Assembly: GCF_900116175.1 (NCBI RefSeq)
Contig: NZ_FPCH01000001.1
Location: forward strand, 684,501 to 748,500
Reading direction: 5' to 3'
DNA from: Hyphomicrobium facile
GTDB taxonomy: Bacteria; Pseudomonadota; Alphaproteobacteria; Rhizobiales; Hyphomicrobiaceae
DNA length: 64,000 nucleotides
Positions 36,146 through 44,225 of the stretch are shown in pieces (position 1 is the first letter of the stretch; each line of letters begins with the position of its first letter). Position numbers and translations under genes: made by a program. The notes under the pieces were generated by a model. That model did not search any database. It worked only from the letters and a program-made list of their open reading frames with translations, and was not told where the DNA came from.

Positions 36146-37252
36146 ATGACAGTGCTGCCGGTTGATCTCGCGAAGCACGCGCACAAGCCCGACCTTGGGC
36201 TGCCGGTCGAAATTCTCTCGATTGCTTCCGCCAATCCGCCCTACAAACTCAGCCAGAAGGATGCGCTCGCAAATGCGGCAATGATTTATCCGCAGTTTGC
36301 AAGCCTGCACGGACTTTTTGCCAATACGGGCATCGATTATCGCTACACCTGCCAGCCGACCGACTGGTATCAGCGACCGCACACCTGGGAAGAGCGTACC
36401 GAAGTCTTCCAAGAGCACGCGTTGAAATTGCTCGAGCAGGTCGCGCTAGACGCTACTGCTCGGGCGGGATTATCGCTCGGCGATATCGATGCCTTTGTCA
36501 CCAATACGATTACCGGGCTCGCTATTCCGAGCCTCGACGCGCTCCTTATGGACCGCCTCCCTTTTTCGCCGAATGTCGAGCGGCTGCCGATTTTCGGTCT
36601 TGGCTGCGGCGGCGGTGTCGCGGGGCTCGCGCGCGCGGCGCGCTTCGCTCAAGGGCGGGCGGGCCGGAATGTCCTGTTCATCACCGTTGATCTCTGCAGC
36701 CTTTGCGCGCGTCCTAACGACCCGAGCATGGCGATGTTCGTTGCGGCGGCGTTATTCGGCGACGGCGCTGCGGGCGTCGTGCTCAGGACATCTGCAAACG
36801 GTGCGAGTGAAGGCGGCAGTGGCGAAAAGCCCGTGGTGCTTACCTTCGGCGAGCACACTTGGCGGAACACGCGGCATATCATGGGCTGGGATGTCAAAGG
36901 CGACGGCTTTGGCGTGGTGCTCAGTCCGGAGCTTCCGACGTTGATGCGTAACAATCTCGGCCAGGTGGTGAAGGAATTTATCGGCAGGCGCGGCATGACG
37001 CTCCGCGATTTCAAGGGATTTCTTTTTCATCCGGGCGGACGCAAGGTACTCGAGACTGCGGAAGATGTTCTCGGCATCGAGAGGTCGCTGCTGGCGCATT
37101 CGTGGGATGTGCTGCGCGACTTCGGGAACATGTCATCGGCGACGGCGCTGTTCATCCTCGAGAGAGCGATGGCCTCGGGAGACAAGGGGCGGCATCTGTT
37201 GGCAGCCTTTGGGCCCGGCTTTTCAGCCTATTTCGTCGTTCTCGATCTCTAG
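36146..37252 (+). CDS. Type III polyketide synthase
   Basis: The 368-residue protein has the full chalcone-synthase-like triad: Cys154 in FGLGCGGGVAG, His295 in GFLFHPGGRK and Asn328 in FGNMSSAT. It condenses a starter acyl-CoA with malonyl-CoA units and cyclises the product; bacterial members near methyltransferase and flavoprotein genes make alkylresorcinols, alkylpyrones or related phenolic lipids. Here its stop overlaps, on the opposite strand, the stop of a flavoprotein oxidoreductase that adjoins an isoprenylcysteine-methyltransferase-like gene. The starter unit and product are inferred, not seen. An inverted repeat TATACTGTATA lies 72 bases upstream of the start. Confidence 0.92.
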   Translation: MTVLPVDLAKHAHKPDLGLPVEILSIASANPPYKLSQKDALANAAMIYPQFASLHGLFANTGIDYRYTCQPTDWYQRPHTWEERTEVFQEHALKLLEQVALDATARAGLSLGDIDAFVTNTITGLAIPSLDALLMDRLPFSPNVERLPIFGLGCGGGVAGLARAARFAQGRAGRNVLFITVDLCSLCARPNDPSMAMFVAAALFGDGAAGVVLRTSANGASEGGSGEKPVVLTFGEHTWRNTRHIMGWDVKGDGFGVVLSPELPTLMRNNLGQVVKEFIGRRGMTLRDFKGFLFHPGGRKVLETAEDVLGIERSLLAHSWDVLRDFGNMSSATALFILERAMASGDKGRHLLAAFGPGFSAYFVVLDL

Positions 37253-38418
37253 TTCCGTGCCTTAGGGGACGCGATCAGGCCGTCGAGTCCGCGCAGCCGC
37301 GTCGCGGAAACGAGCATCGTCACCATGCTTGGGAAGAGGCGCGCGCCGGCAATTCCAACGCGGCGAAGCAGCACTCCGGCAATAATCCGATCGAGGGCTG
37401 CCGCGCGGCTAAACTGCGGCTTGAAGTTCGGGAGCATGCGGGCCTGGAAGTCAGGCGCGCTCTCGCATTTGAGAACAGCCTGCGCGGCTGCAATGCCCGA
37501 TGCCAAAGCGAGCGCCGTTCCATCTCCTGAGAATGATGGGATGACGGCCAACTGGTCGCCGACCGGGTAGATCGCCGGCGCAATCGCTGCCGACCGCATG
37601 AAACCATAGGGAAGTCCGGAGACGGCGAGCGGCTTCTCCCAAAGAGGTGTCCCGCCGTTTATGAGGTCGGCGAACATGCGCGACTGCATCGCGAAGTAGG
37701 CCGATTGAGCGGCCCAACTTGTTCCAATGACACGCAGAACATCCGAATTGATATTCCACGCAATCGACAGCGTTTGATCCTCGACCATGCATAGGCCGAG
37801 ATAGCCGCCCGCGAACGCGATCAAATGAACGATCCCGTTCAGCGCGATGCGCGCCGCTTCCGCGGGGCGCAGGTGAATTTTGAAGCCGACCATCGGTCCA
37901 TCGGGCCGCGGCAGACCGCGAATGTTGTGCTTGCCGCTCGCTAATGCCGCTGCGCGGCAGTCGAAACTCCCGCGAGCTGTCCGCACGCGGACGCGGCCGC
38001 TGCTATCCTCAATTCCCTCAACCGATGTCGCGCGAAAAATCTTTGCGCCAGCGCGTTCTGCCGCCTTCGCGAGCGTTTCATCGAGGAGGAAACGCGAAAC
38101 GCCGATCGCCTGGAAGGGAAGGCGGGCACTCGCTCGCTTCGAGCCATTTGCGAGACATAGCGTATCGATTGAGTTGCCACCGAGGCGATGGACGTCGATG
38201 CCGACGTAGTGCAGAAGAGCCTGCGCCCTGTCGCTCAAGAACTCGCCGCAGACCTTGTGATGCGGGCCGCCCATGCGTTCGAAGATCATCACGCTCGCGC
38301 CGTGGCGTGCGAGTTCCAGCGCGAAAGCGGAGCCTGCAAGGCCGCCGCCGACGGCTATGGCGTCGGCCGTGGCGTCGCCAAGCGGTGCTTCGTCAGGTGA
38401 GGGGCCGCTGTTTTTCAA
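37249..38418 (-). CDS. FAD-dependent oxidoreductase (geranylgeranyl reductase-like)
   Basis: The coding part opens with AIAVGGGLAGSAFALELARHG, the dinucleotide fold, and later has the flavoprotein GDQ-like segment YPVGDQLAVIPSFSGDG. Together these give about 389 residues of the geranylgeranyl reductase/phenol hydroxylase class. No ATG suits; a TTG at 38418 is the best guess, inside the end of the methyltransferase gene, so coupling by overlap is likely. The stop meets the polyketide synthase stop (37249-37252). In the srs pathway of Streptomyces a flavoprotein hydroxylates the phenolic lipid, and a similar role is inferred here. Confidence 0.82.
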   Translation of the reverse strand: MKNSGPSPDEAPLGDATADAIAVGGGLAGSAFALELARHGASVMIFERMGGPHHKVCGEFLSDRAQALLHYVGIDVHRLGGNSIDTLCLANGSKRASARLPFQAIGVSRFLLDETLAKAAERAGAKIFRATSVEGIEDSSGRVRVRTARGSFDCRAAALASGKHNIRGLPRPDGPMVGFKIHLRPAEAARIALNGIVHLIAFAGGYLGLCMVEDQTLSIAWNINSDVLRVIGTSWAAQSAYFAMQSRMFADLINGGTPLWEKPLAVSGLPYGFMRSAAIAPAIYPVGDQLAVIPSFSGDGTALALASGIAAAQAVLKCESAPDFQARMLPNFKPQFSRAAALDRIIAGVLLRRVGIAGARLFPSMVTMLVSATRLRGLDGLIASPKARN

Positions 38419-38944
38419 GGCTTTGCTCGGAAAGCGCGCGCCTGGCGGAAAGTGCTTTGTCCTCGAGTTCGATCTTGTAGGCGAGAACGGCAGTCCACAC
38501 AGCGCACATGATAATTCCGAGCGCCAATGCGCCGAAGACAGCAGGCAATAGAAACGTCTCGGCAATCGTGACCGCATAATTGGGATGGCGGAAATATCGA
38601 TAGGGCCCGTGCTGGGCGATGGGTGCGTCTTTGAGCGTGAAAATGCGGTGCGTCCAGAATCGCCCGAGCGAGGCAATGACCCAGTAGCGGACGCCTTGCA
38701 GCAGGATATAGGCGGCCGCCAAAATAGAGGATGCCGGTGCGTTCGCGGGTATCAGGAAAAAGAGGCTTGCGATCCATGCCAGATGCGTCGTGGCAACGAC
38801 GGGGTAATAGGATCGGCCGACTTCTTCGGCACCCGCGGCGATCAATGCCCGGGTGTTGCGCGCCGAGTAGAGTTCCTCGGCTCCTCTTTGACAGAGTATG
38901 AGCAAAGCAACTATCTGCGGCAGACCGATGCTATCTGAAATCAT
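38393..38944 (-). CDS. Isoprenylcysteine carboxyl methyltransferase-like membrane protein
   Basis: The 183-residue protein has four membrane spans and the ICMT/PEMT signature GPYRYFRHPNYAVTIAE (about 125-141) plus the later ELEDKALSARRA. Bacterial relatives beside type III polyketide synthases (SrsB, BpsB) O-methylate the resulting phenolic lipid or pyrone. Its stop overlaps the flavoprotein start region by about 26 bases. It probably lies in a unit with the epimerase at 39077-40039 on the same strand. Methyl donor S-adenosylmethionine is assumed from family. Confidence 0.88.
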   Translation of the reverse strand: MISDSIGLPQIVALLILCQRGAEELYSARNTRALIAAGAEEVGRSYYPVVATTHLAWIASLFFLIPANAPASSILAAAYILLQGVRYWVIASLGRFWTHRIFTLKDAPIAQHGPYRYFRHPNYAVTIAETFLLPAVFGALALGIIMCAVWTAVLAYKIELEDKALSARRALSEQSLEKQRPLT

Positions 38945-39076
38945 GGATTAGCCGCTCGTACGCTGACAAATGACTCCAACCATTTTACAAATGAATGGCC
39001 GCAATTCCTATTGAAAGAATTTCTATTGGTTGATCGATCCGTGATCGAACCGTTCAATTTGTTCAGCGTTGTGACG

Positions 39077-40039
39077 TCATTTGAGATTATGGGCCGGGTT
39101 TTCCTGCAGCCATGCCTTGACGGCATGCGGGATGCCCTGCTCGCACGATGGAAATTCGAACGAAAAGCCGGTGGATTTCAACCGATGGTTTGAAAGACGG
39201 TTTTCGTAGGCAAGGCTTTCCGCAATGACCGGGCCAACCAAAAGCTCCAGCAGAATGAATGGCAGCTTGCGCCCGTGGCCGGTGACGCCAAGCGCGTCGG
39301 CTGCGATCTCGGCCAACCGCTCCCCGGGCACCGGAGCGTCATCAACGACGAAGTAGCGGCTTCCTATCTCGCCGTTGCTGGTCAGATGAAGGATGGCGCG
39401 GGCACAGTCCTGCACGTGCACGGGAGACGTGTACCGGGTGCGACCCCGCAAGCCATAGACCGGTTTGCCATCGCGGAGCGGTTCGAGGACATACTGCGCG
39501 AACCAAGAGCCGGGGCCATACACCCAGCCTGGAAACGCAGCGACAATGGGCAGTCCGCGCGCGATGTAGCCGGGCAAGGCTTCGATCGCGGGAGCGAGAT
39601 AGGGTCCCCATCCCCGCGGGTGAGGCACCGCGTTCTCGTCACAGATCTCAGATCCGCACTCCCCATAATAGCTCGTACCAGCGACGTAGATGATCCGCCG
39701 GGTCCTCGCCGGATCTATCGCTGCGAACAAGGCGCGATCCATGTCGAGCCGGAGGACGCAATACTGCGTCGCGCGCGCTTTGGTGAGGCGGCCGCCGAAA
39801 GTCTGTGGCTGCGCGAGATGGACGACGGCATCGGCATTGCGCAAGGCTTCCCTCCACGCCCCCTCCGAATCCAACAGGTCGCCGACAATCGCGTTCACGC
39901 CCTGCGCGCGAAGCGCAGCGGCGTGGATTTTTGATCGGGTCAGCGCGTCGACTTCGTGGCCCGCGGCCAAAGCGGCGCGAAGGACATAGGTGCCGACGAA
40001 GCCGCTTGCGCCTGCGATGAATATTTTTTGGGCCGGCAT
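39077..40039 (-). CDS. NAD-dependent epimerase/dehydratase family protein
   Basis: The ATG at 40039 starts MPAQKIFIAGASGFVGTYVL, the NAD(P)-binding GxxGxxG fold at 9-14, and gives 320 residues. The extended-SDR active site is present as a Tyr in GTSYYGECG, and the substrate-facing segment AAFPGWVYGPGSWF. The C-terminus may help anchor to a lipid substrate. It lies 132 bases upstream of the methyltransferase on the same strand, so it may take part in the same lipid pathway, but this is inferred from position. The upstream open frame to 40237 is not supported. Confidence 0.85.
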   Translation of the reverse strand: MPAQKIFIAGASGFVGTYVLRAALAAGHEVDALTRSKIHAAALRAQGVNAIVGDLLDSEGAWREALRNADAVVHLAQPQTFGGRLTKARATQYCVLRLDMDRALFAAIDPARTRRIIYVAGTSYYGECGSEICDENAVPHPRGWGPYLAPAIEALPGYIARGLPIVAAFPGWVYGPGSWFAQYVLEPLRDGKPVYGLRGRTRYTSPVHVQDCARAILHLTSNGEIGSRYFVVDDAPVPGERLAEIAADALGVTGHGRKLPFILLELLVGPVIAESLAYENRLSNHRLKSTGFSFEFPSCEQGIPHAVKAWLQENPAHNLK

Positions 40040-40854
40040 TGAAGCCAAGTTAGCCACCGCCGTTCGCCTCACGGTGCGAAAGTATCGGACACACGCACAT
40101 TTACTACGGAACCACGGGCGCTGCCGTCGCTCTTTTTCCGGGTCCCTGACGTTGCGGGCAGGTTTTTCGTCCGGATCGACGTGACGATTGCCAGCGGCAT
40201 GCCGGGATGGCGTGCAAGGGTGAGGGAAGGGTCTCAAGCAACGAGGCTCATGACAGGCGGCGTTTTGCTCGCCGAGTGCACCGGTCGGGTATCAAATTCC
40301 GGTTGCCAATTAAATGGGAACATCACCGCCCGGTTGCCATCGAACGGAGTCGATCTGCCGCTCGCGTAGCGCGGTCGCAAAAGTGCTGTTGACGAAGAGA
40401 CGATTGTCTTGGGGGTGAGTCGCCAAAACATGGACGCATGCGGATCTTTCCGATAGGACGGATGCATTGATCGTGTGCGTACATGCTTCGCAATCTGAAT
40501 ATTTGATCATCGATTTTTTCATAGACTTCAGAGCGGGCTATTTGCGCGTTCTGTGCACCTGAAAAATATACTGTCTTAATATTGGCTCGTGCGGAGACGC
40601 ATCGGTGCGAAATTCATTCGTAAGGCCAGAGGCGCGCGCCTCATCACGGAGCATCATTGAGCTCGCAGTCGCACGCGCAACATGGACGGTCCCTTGAATA
40701 TTCGTTGATCCCTTCGCAGCCGATTGCCGGCGGCCGGTCTCAGTTGCGTAACTGAAGTTCTCCTTAGTCAAAGTGCGTCACGCCGTTCGGCGGATTTTTC
40801 GGCGATGCGACATCGCATGTCTTGAATAGCCATGACGATTTTGGGGATGGGATA
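40040..40854. other. Divergent intergenic region, 815 bases
   Basis: This long gap lies between the divergent epimerase and glycosyltransferase genes. It is relatively AT-rich, with oppositely oriented open frames of up to 77 codons that lack binding sites and coding signatures. A short palindrome CAGTTGCGTAACTG is at 40740-40753. Promoters for both flanking genes must be here; nothing else is supported. Confidence 0.45.
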
Positions 40855-41946
40855 ATGCCAAAAATCGATGTGATCATGCCGGTACGAAACGGCGAAAAAT
40901 ATATTGCTCGCGCCATTTCCAGCTTGGTTCCGGACGCGGAATTCATAAACAAGCTGATCGTCATCAACGACGGATCGAACGATCGCACTGCTTCCATACT
41001 CTCCGATTTGCGCTGGAATGGAAGGCTCCAGATCATTCATCAGCCGCCGCTCGGGATCGTAAGAGCCCTCAATGGCGGATTGAATGCCGCTGAGACGGCG
41101 CTCGTCGCGCGGATGGATGCCGACGATGTTTCCCTTCCCGGTCGATTGAAGGCGCAAATCGCTTGTCTCGAGCGCTCGCCAAAGGTGGCTGCGGTCGGCT
41201 CGCAAGTGCTGTTGATCGACGCGGACGGTTTCCCGACCGGGGATACATCCAACTTTCCGCTGACCAGTCGCGAGGTGCGGAGGCAGCTCTATGAGCACGG
41301 CCGTTGCGTCGTGTCTCACCCCTCGGTCGTCATGAGGAAGGATGCCGTGCTCGCTTGCGGCGCCTACCGCGCACCATTCGAGCATGCCGAGGATTTCGAT
41401 CTCTGGCTGCGATTGTCGGAGCGACATCCCATTGAGAACCTTGCGGATGTGTTCGTGCACCACCGCGTGCATGCGAAGGCGGTGTCGGAGCAGTTTCGAT
41501 CCCGCCAATCGTTCTCCCGCGATCTTGCTCTCTACGCTGCCCGGGAGAGGGCGCGCTCGGGCACAGACCCATGTGATGGACTTTCAGGAATTCCCAATTT
41601 CGAGGAACTCATGTCGCGGACAGGCGAACATGGCACGATCATGCAGGACCTCGGGACGGCGTATCACGCTATCGATGCGATATTCGAGAAGCGCCGCGCA
41701 GCGATGACAGTCGCTGCGGCGCGCGCCATATCGGCGCTCGCGAAAGAGCGTTATCTCGGTCAAAGCCGGCGCAACCGATACGCTCTCTTGAGGAAGGCCG
41801 CTTGGACGTCGCTCATGGATTTGCATTTTCGGACCGCGTTCGCGACGTATTCCGCGTTCGTGCAATGCCGCGTGGCCGATAGCAAATTCTTCCGGCGGAT
41901 GCTTGAGAGCTCGCGCCCCGGAGAGGCACGGCCGCGCCGCGCGTGA
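40855..41946 (+). CDS. Family 2 glycosyltransferase
   Basis: The ATG at 40855 is preceded by GGGGATGG and gives 363 residues. The GT-A fold begins IDVIMPVRNGEKYIARAISS and has INDGSND near 37-43 and the metal-binding ARMDADD, with DAD at 88-90. The acceptor region has EDFDLWLRLSERH, with the usual catalytic ED. It should transfer a sugar from a nucleotide sugar to a surface polysaccharide or lipid. About 110 C-terminal residues are a helical domain of unclear function. It stands alone. Confidence 0.9.
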   Translation: MPKIDVIMPVRNGEKYIARAISSLVPDAEFINKLIVINDGSNDRTASILSDLRWNGRLQIIHQPPLGIVRALNGGLNAAETALVARMDADDVSLPGRLKAQIACLERSPKVAAVGSQVLLIDADGFPTGDTSNFPLTSREVRRQLYEHGRCVVSHPSVVMRKDAVLACGAYRAPFEHAEDFDLWLRLSERHPIENLADVFVHHRVHAKAVSEQFRSRQSFSRDLALYAARERARSGTDPCDGLSGIPNFEELMSRTGEHGTIMQDLGTAYHAIDAIFEKRRAAMTVAAARAISALAKERYLGQSRRNRYALLRKAAWTSLMDLHFRTAFATYSAFVQCRVADSKFFRRMLESSRPGEARPRRA

Positions 41947-41980
41947 TGATGCGGCGCTTGGGGAGTACGACGCTCGTCGA

Positions 41981-43114
41981 TCAGACCCGCAGCCAACGGC
42001 CGCCGACGGCGACGCCGATAACGAGGATCGCGACTGCGGCGAACGCCATGGGCAGACCGATGACTTGCGCAACGAAGCCGATGGCCGCAGGGCCCGTAAG
42101 GATGCCGAAGTAACCGATCATAGTCACGGCCGGCACGGCGATATGCTCGGGCATCGTCGTCTGCTGTCCGATCGCCGTGAAAAAGATCGGAACAACATTC
42201 GCGCTGCCGATGCCGACAAGACCAAAGCCGAGGATCGTTGCCCACGCGTACGGCACCAGCGTTACGATAAGCAGGCCGACAGCGGCGCAAAGCGGACCCG
42301 CAAGCAGTACAACTCTGCGTCCGATCCGTTCGACGACGGCGTCACCCGTCAATCGGCCAATGGTCATCGCAAGCGCAAAAGCGGCATAAGCTGCGCCGCC
42401 AATCGATGGATCGACGTTCCGATTGTCGGTCATGAAGACCGCGCTCCAGTCCAGGACTGCGCCCTCCGCCAGAAACATGACGAAGCAGAGAAGGGCGATG
42501 AGCAGCACGACGCCATGTGGGATTGCGAAGGCAGAGCCGTCACCTTCGGCGCCGTAAGGCAGAAGATAGGGCGCTGCTGCAGCCATCGCTGCGACTGCGA
42601 CGACCACAACGGTCATTGCGGCCATGAACGGTGTTGCTCCCGAAGAAAGCAGGAGGGTCATAACGCCGACGCCGGCTAGTCCACCCACGCTAAACAGGCC
42701 GTGGAAGCCGGACATCATTGCACGGCCACTTTCCCGCTCGACGATGATTGCTTGGATGTTCATCACGCAATCGAGCGTTCCCTGGCCTGAGCCGAAAATA
42801 AAAAGCATGACGACGAGCAAGGGAACGGATGACGTTAGTGCGAGAACCGGCAGCGACACTACGATGCAAAGTGCGCCCAACAGGATCACCGGCCGACAGC
42901 CGTATCGCTTCGACAAGACGCCCGCTAATGGCATTGCGATGACGGAACCGGCGCCGAGGCACAATAGAAGAAGGCCCAAGGCCGCGTCGCTCAGTTCGCT
43001 CCGATCTTTCACGTAAGGCACGAGCGGCGCCCAGGCGGCGAGGGTGAATCCGGAGACGAAGAATGCAGCTCGTGTCGAAAATTGTTCTTTTCTGCCGGGT
43101 GCGGATGCGGACAT
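41981..43114 (-). CDS. MFS transporter (YbjJ-like)
   Basis: The 377-residue protein has 12 predicted spans in two halves with the MFS loop motif GVLSKRYGCRPVILLG between spans 2 and 3 (near 65-80). It fits the small YbjJ/FucP-like MFS branch. The second half repeats a similar loop (GRLTGDAVVERIGRRVVLLAG). The substrate is unknown. It is convergent with the glycosyltransferase, 34 bases apart, and no linked regulator is seen. Confidence 0.9.
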   Translation of the reverse strand: MSASAPGRKEQFSTRAAFFVSGFTLAAWAPLVPYVKDRSELSDAALGLLLLCLGAGSVIAMPLAGVLSKRYGCRPVILLGALCIVVSLPVLALTSSVPLLVVMLFIFGSGQGTLDCVMNIQAIIVERESGRAMMSGFHGLFSVGGLAGVGVMTLLLSSGATPFMAAMTVVVVAVAAMAAAAPYLLPYGAEGDGSAFAIPHGVVLLIALLCFVMFLAEGAVLDWSAVFMTDNRNVDPSIGGAAYAAFALAMTIGRLTGDAVVERIGRRVVLLAGPLCAAVGLLIVTLVPYAWATILGFGLVGIGSANVVPIFFTAIGQQTTMPEHIAVPAVTMIGYFGILTGPAAIGFVAQVIGLPMAFAAVAILVIGVAVGGRWLRV

Positions 43115-43326
43115 TACTGCCGTGTTGCCTTGTTTCGTCGCACCCGGGCCGCCGGATGAGGTATCTGAGAATCGCTCAGCTCTTTTAGGGGAACCTCATT
43201 TCTTTTTCCTTGCGGCGGGTTATCCCGGGGGAGTGCGTTCGGCACGAGGTTGCTCAATCTGAATCTCGATGTCGGGTGCTGAGCTTCAAGGTTGCGGCAT
43301 GCAGCCTCGCCACGGCGACGAGGCGC

Positions 43327-43764
43327 TCAGCGGTTTATCACCATCGCGATATCGCGGAGCACGCGCGTCTCGAGCATCACTTCGTCGAGGCGGTATTTCA
43401 AGATGTCGCCGATGCTGATGATGCCGACGATGCGCGTGCCGTCTTTCACGGGGATGTGCCTTATCCGGCGCTCCGTCATCATTCGGGCCGTGTCCGAAAT
43501 GGCATCGTCCGGCGCGCAAGTCACGACGCCCTCGGTCATGATATCGGATACGCGCAATGTGCAGACGTTTTCACCGTGCATAGCGACGCCGCGGGAAATA
43601 TCTCGTTCGGAAATGATGCCGTCGAGGGTGCTGCCGCCCGAACTCACGACCAGAGCGCCCACGTTTTCCTGGACGAGCCGGCGAGCGACGTTGCGGACGG
43701 TATCGGTAGGGCGCACCGTCATCACTTCGGTCCCCTTCACCTCCAAAATGTTTGCAACAAGCAT
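43327..43764 (-). CDS. Tandem CBS-domain protein
   Basis: The ATG at 43764 follows GGAGG. The 145-residue protein is a CBS pair (Bateman module): first motif VRPTDTVRNVARRLVQENVG..GIISERDI, second CAPDDAISDTARMMTERRIR..GIISIGDILKYR. Such stand-alone modules bind adenosine nucleotides and act as energy sensors, and in alphaproteobacteria they are often near respiratory or stress genes. No partner is obvious. Its 5' flank opens to the divergent efflux operon. Confidence 0.92.
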   Translation of the reverse strand: MLVANILEVKGTEVMTVRPTDTVRNVARRLVQENVGALVVSSGGSTLDGIISERDISRGVAMHGENVCTLRVSDIMTEGVVTCAPDDAISDTARMMTERRIRHIPVKDGTRIVGIISIGDILKYRLDEVMLETRVLRDIAMVINR

Positions 43765-44225
43765 GGCGCGCCTCCGGGTTTGCGCCGGTGTCAATAATCG
43801 ACACCGCAGAGACCTGATAGCGCTAGTGGGACCTCATCGCGGGTGAAGGTCAAGAGTTTGCTACGCTCGAATCCGACAACTTATTTGTGATGGGAAACGC
43901 CGATGCAATCGGATCGTCGGCATGCGATCTGATTGCGTTTGGAGACGGCCGCAACATACTTTCGATTTTCGGCAATGAATAAATAATGTGGGTGCGGAGG
44001 CGCCGGCAAAGGCTTAGCGCTTCGCTTCCTTCCCGATCAGCCGGCGCCGCGTTCAACGCCCGCATGATAGCCGGACAGCGCGCCGTCGTTTCGAACGATT
44101 TGATGCAAACCTGCGAGGCGATCGCGTAAAGTACAGTCCCTTAACAACTGAAGCGGAAATTCTCCTCAGTTGTCGCTCGTCCGGTCCACTCGGTTCTCCA
44201 CGGGGCTCGATGTCGAAGGACTGCC
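43765..44225. promoter_or_regulatory. Divergent regulatory region of the CBS gene and efflux operon, 461 bases
   Basis: No gene is supported in this gap. It holds an inverted repeat, CAACTGA (44145-44151) and TCAGTTG (44166-44172), 54 bases before the start of the FUSC gene. This could be an operator or a leader hairpin. A dedicated LysR-type regulator is not encoded next to it. Confidence 0.4.

Noticed and set aside
40538..40771. A 77-codon minus-strand frame with AAGGAG nearby
   Set aside because: The AAGGAG falls inside the frame and not before a start; the only start is a TTG without a site.
44145..44172. Inverted repeat before the efflux operon as a confirmed operator
   Set aside because: It is only a seven-base arm with a long spacer and has no linked regulator, so it is listed only as a possible site.
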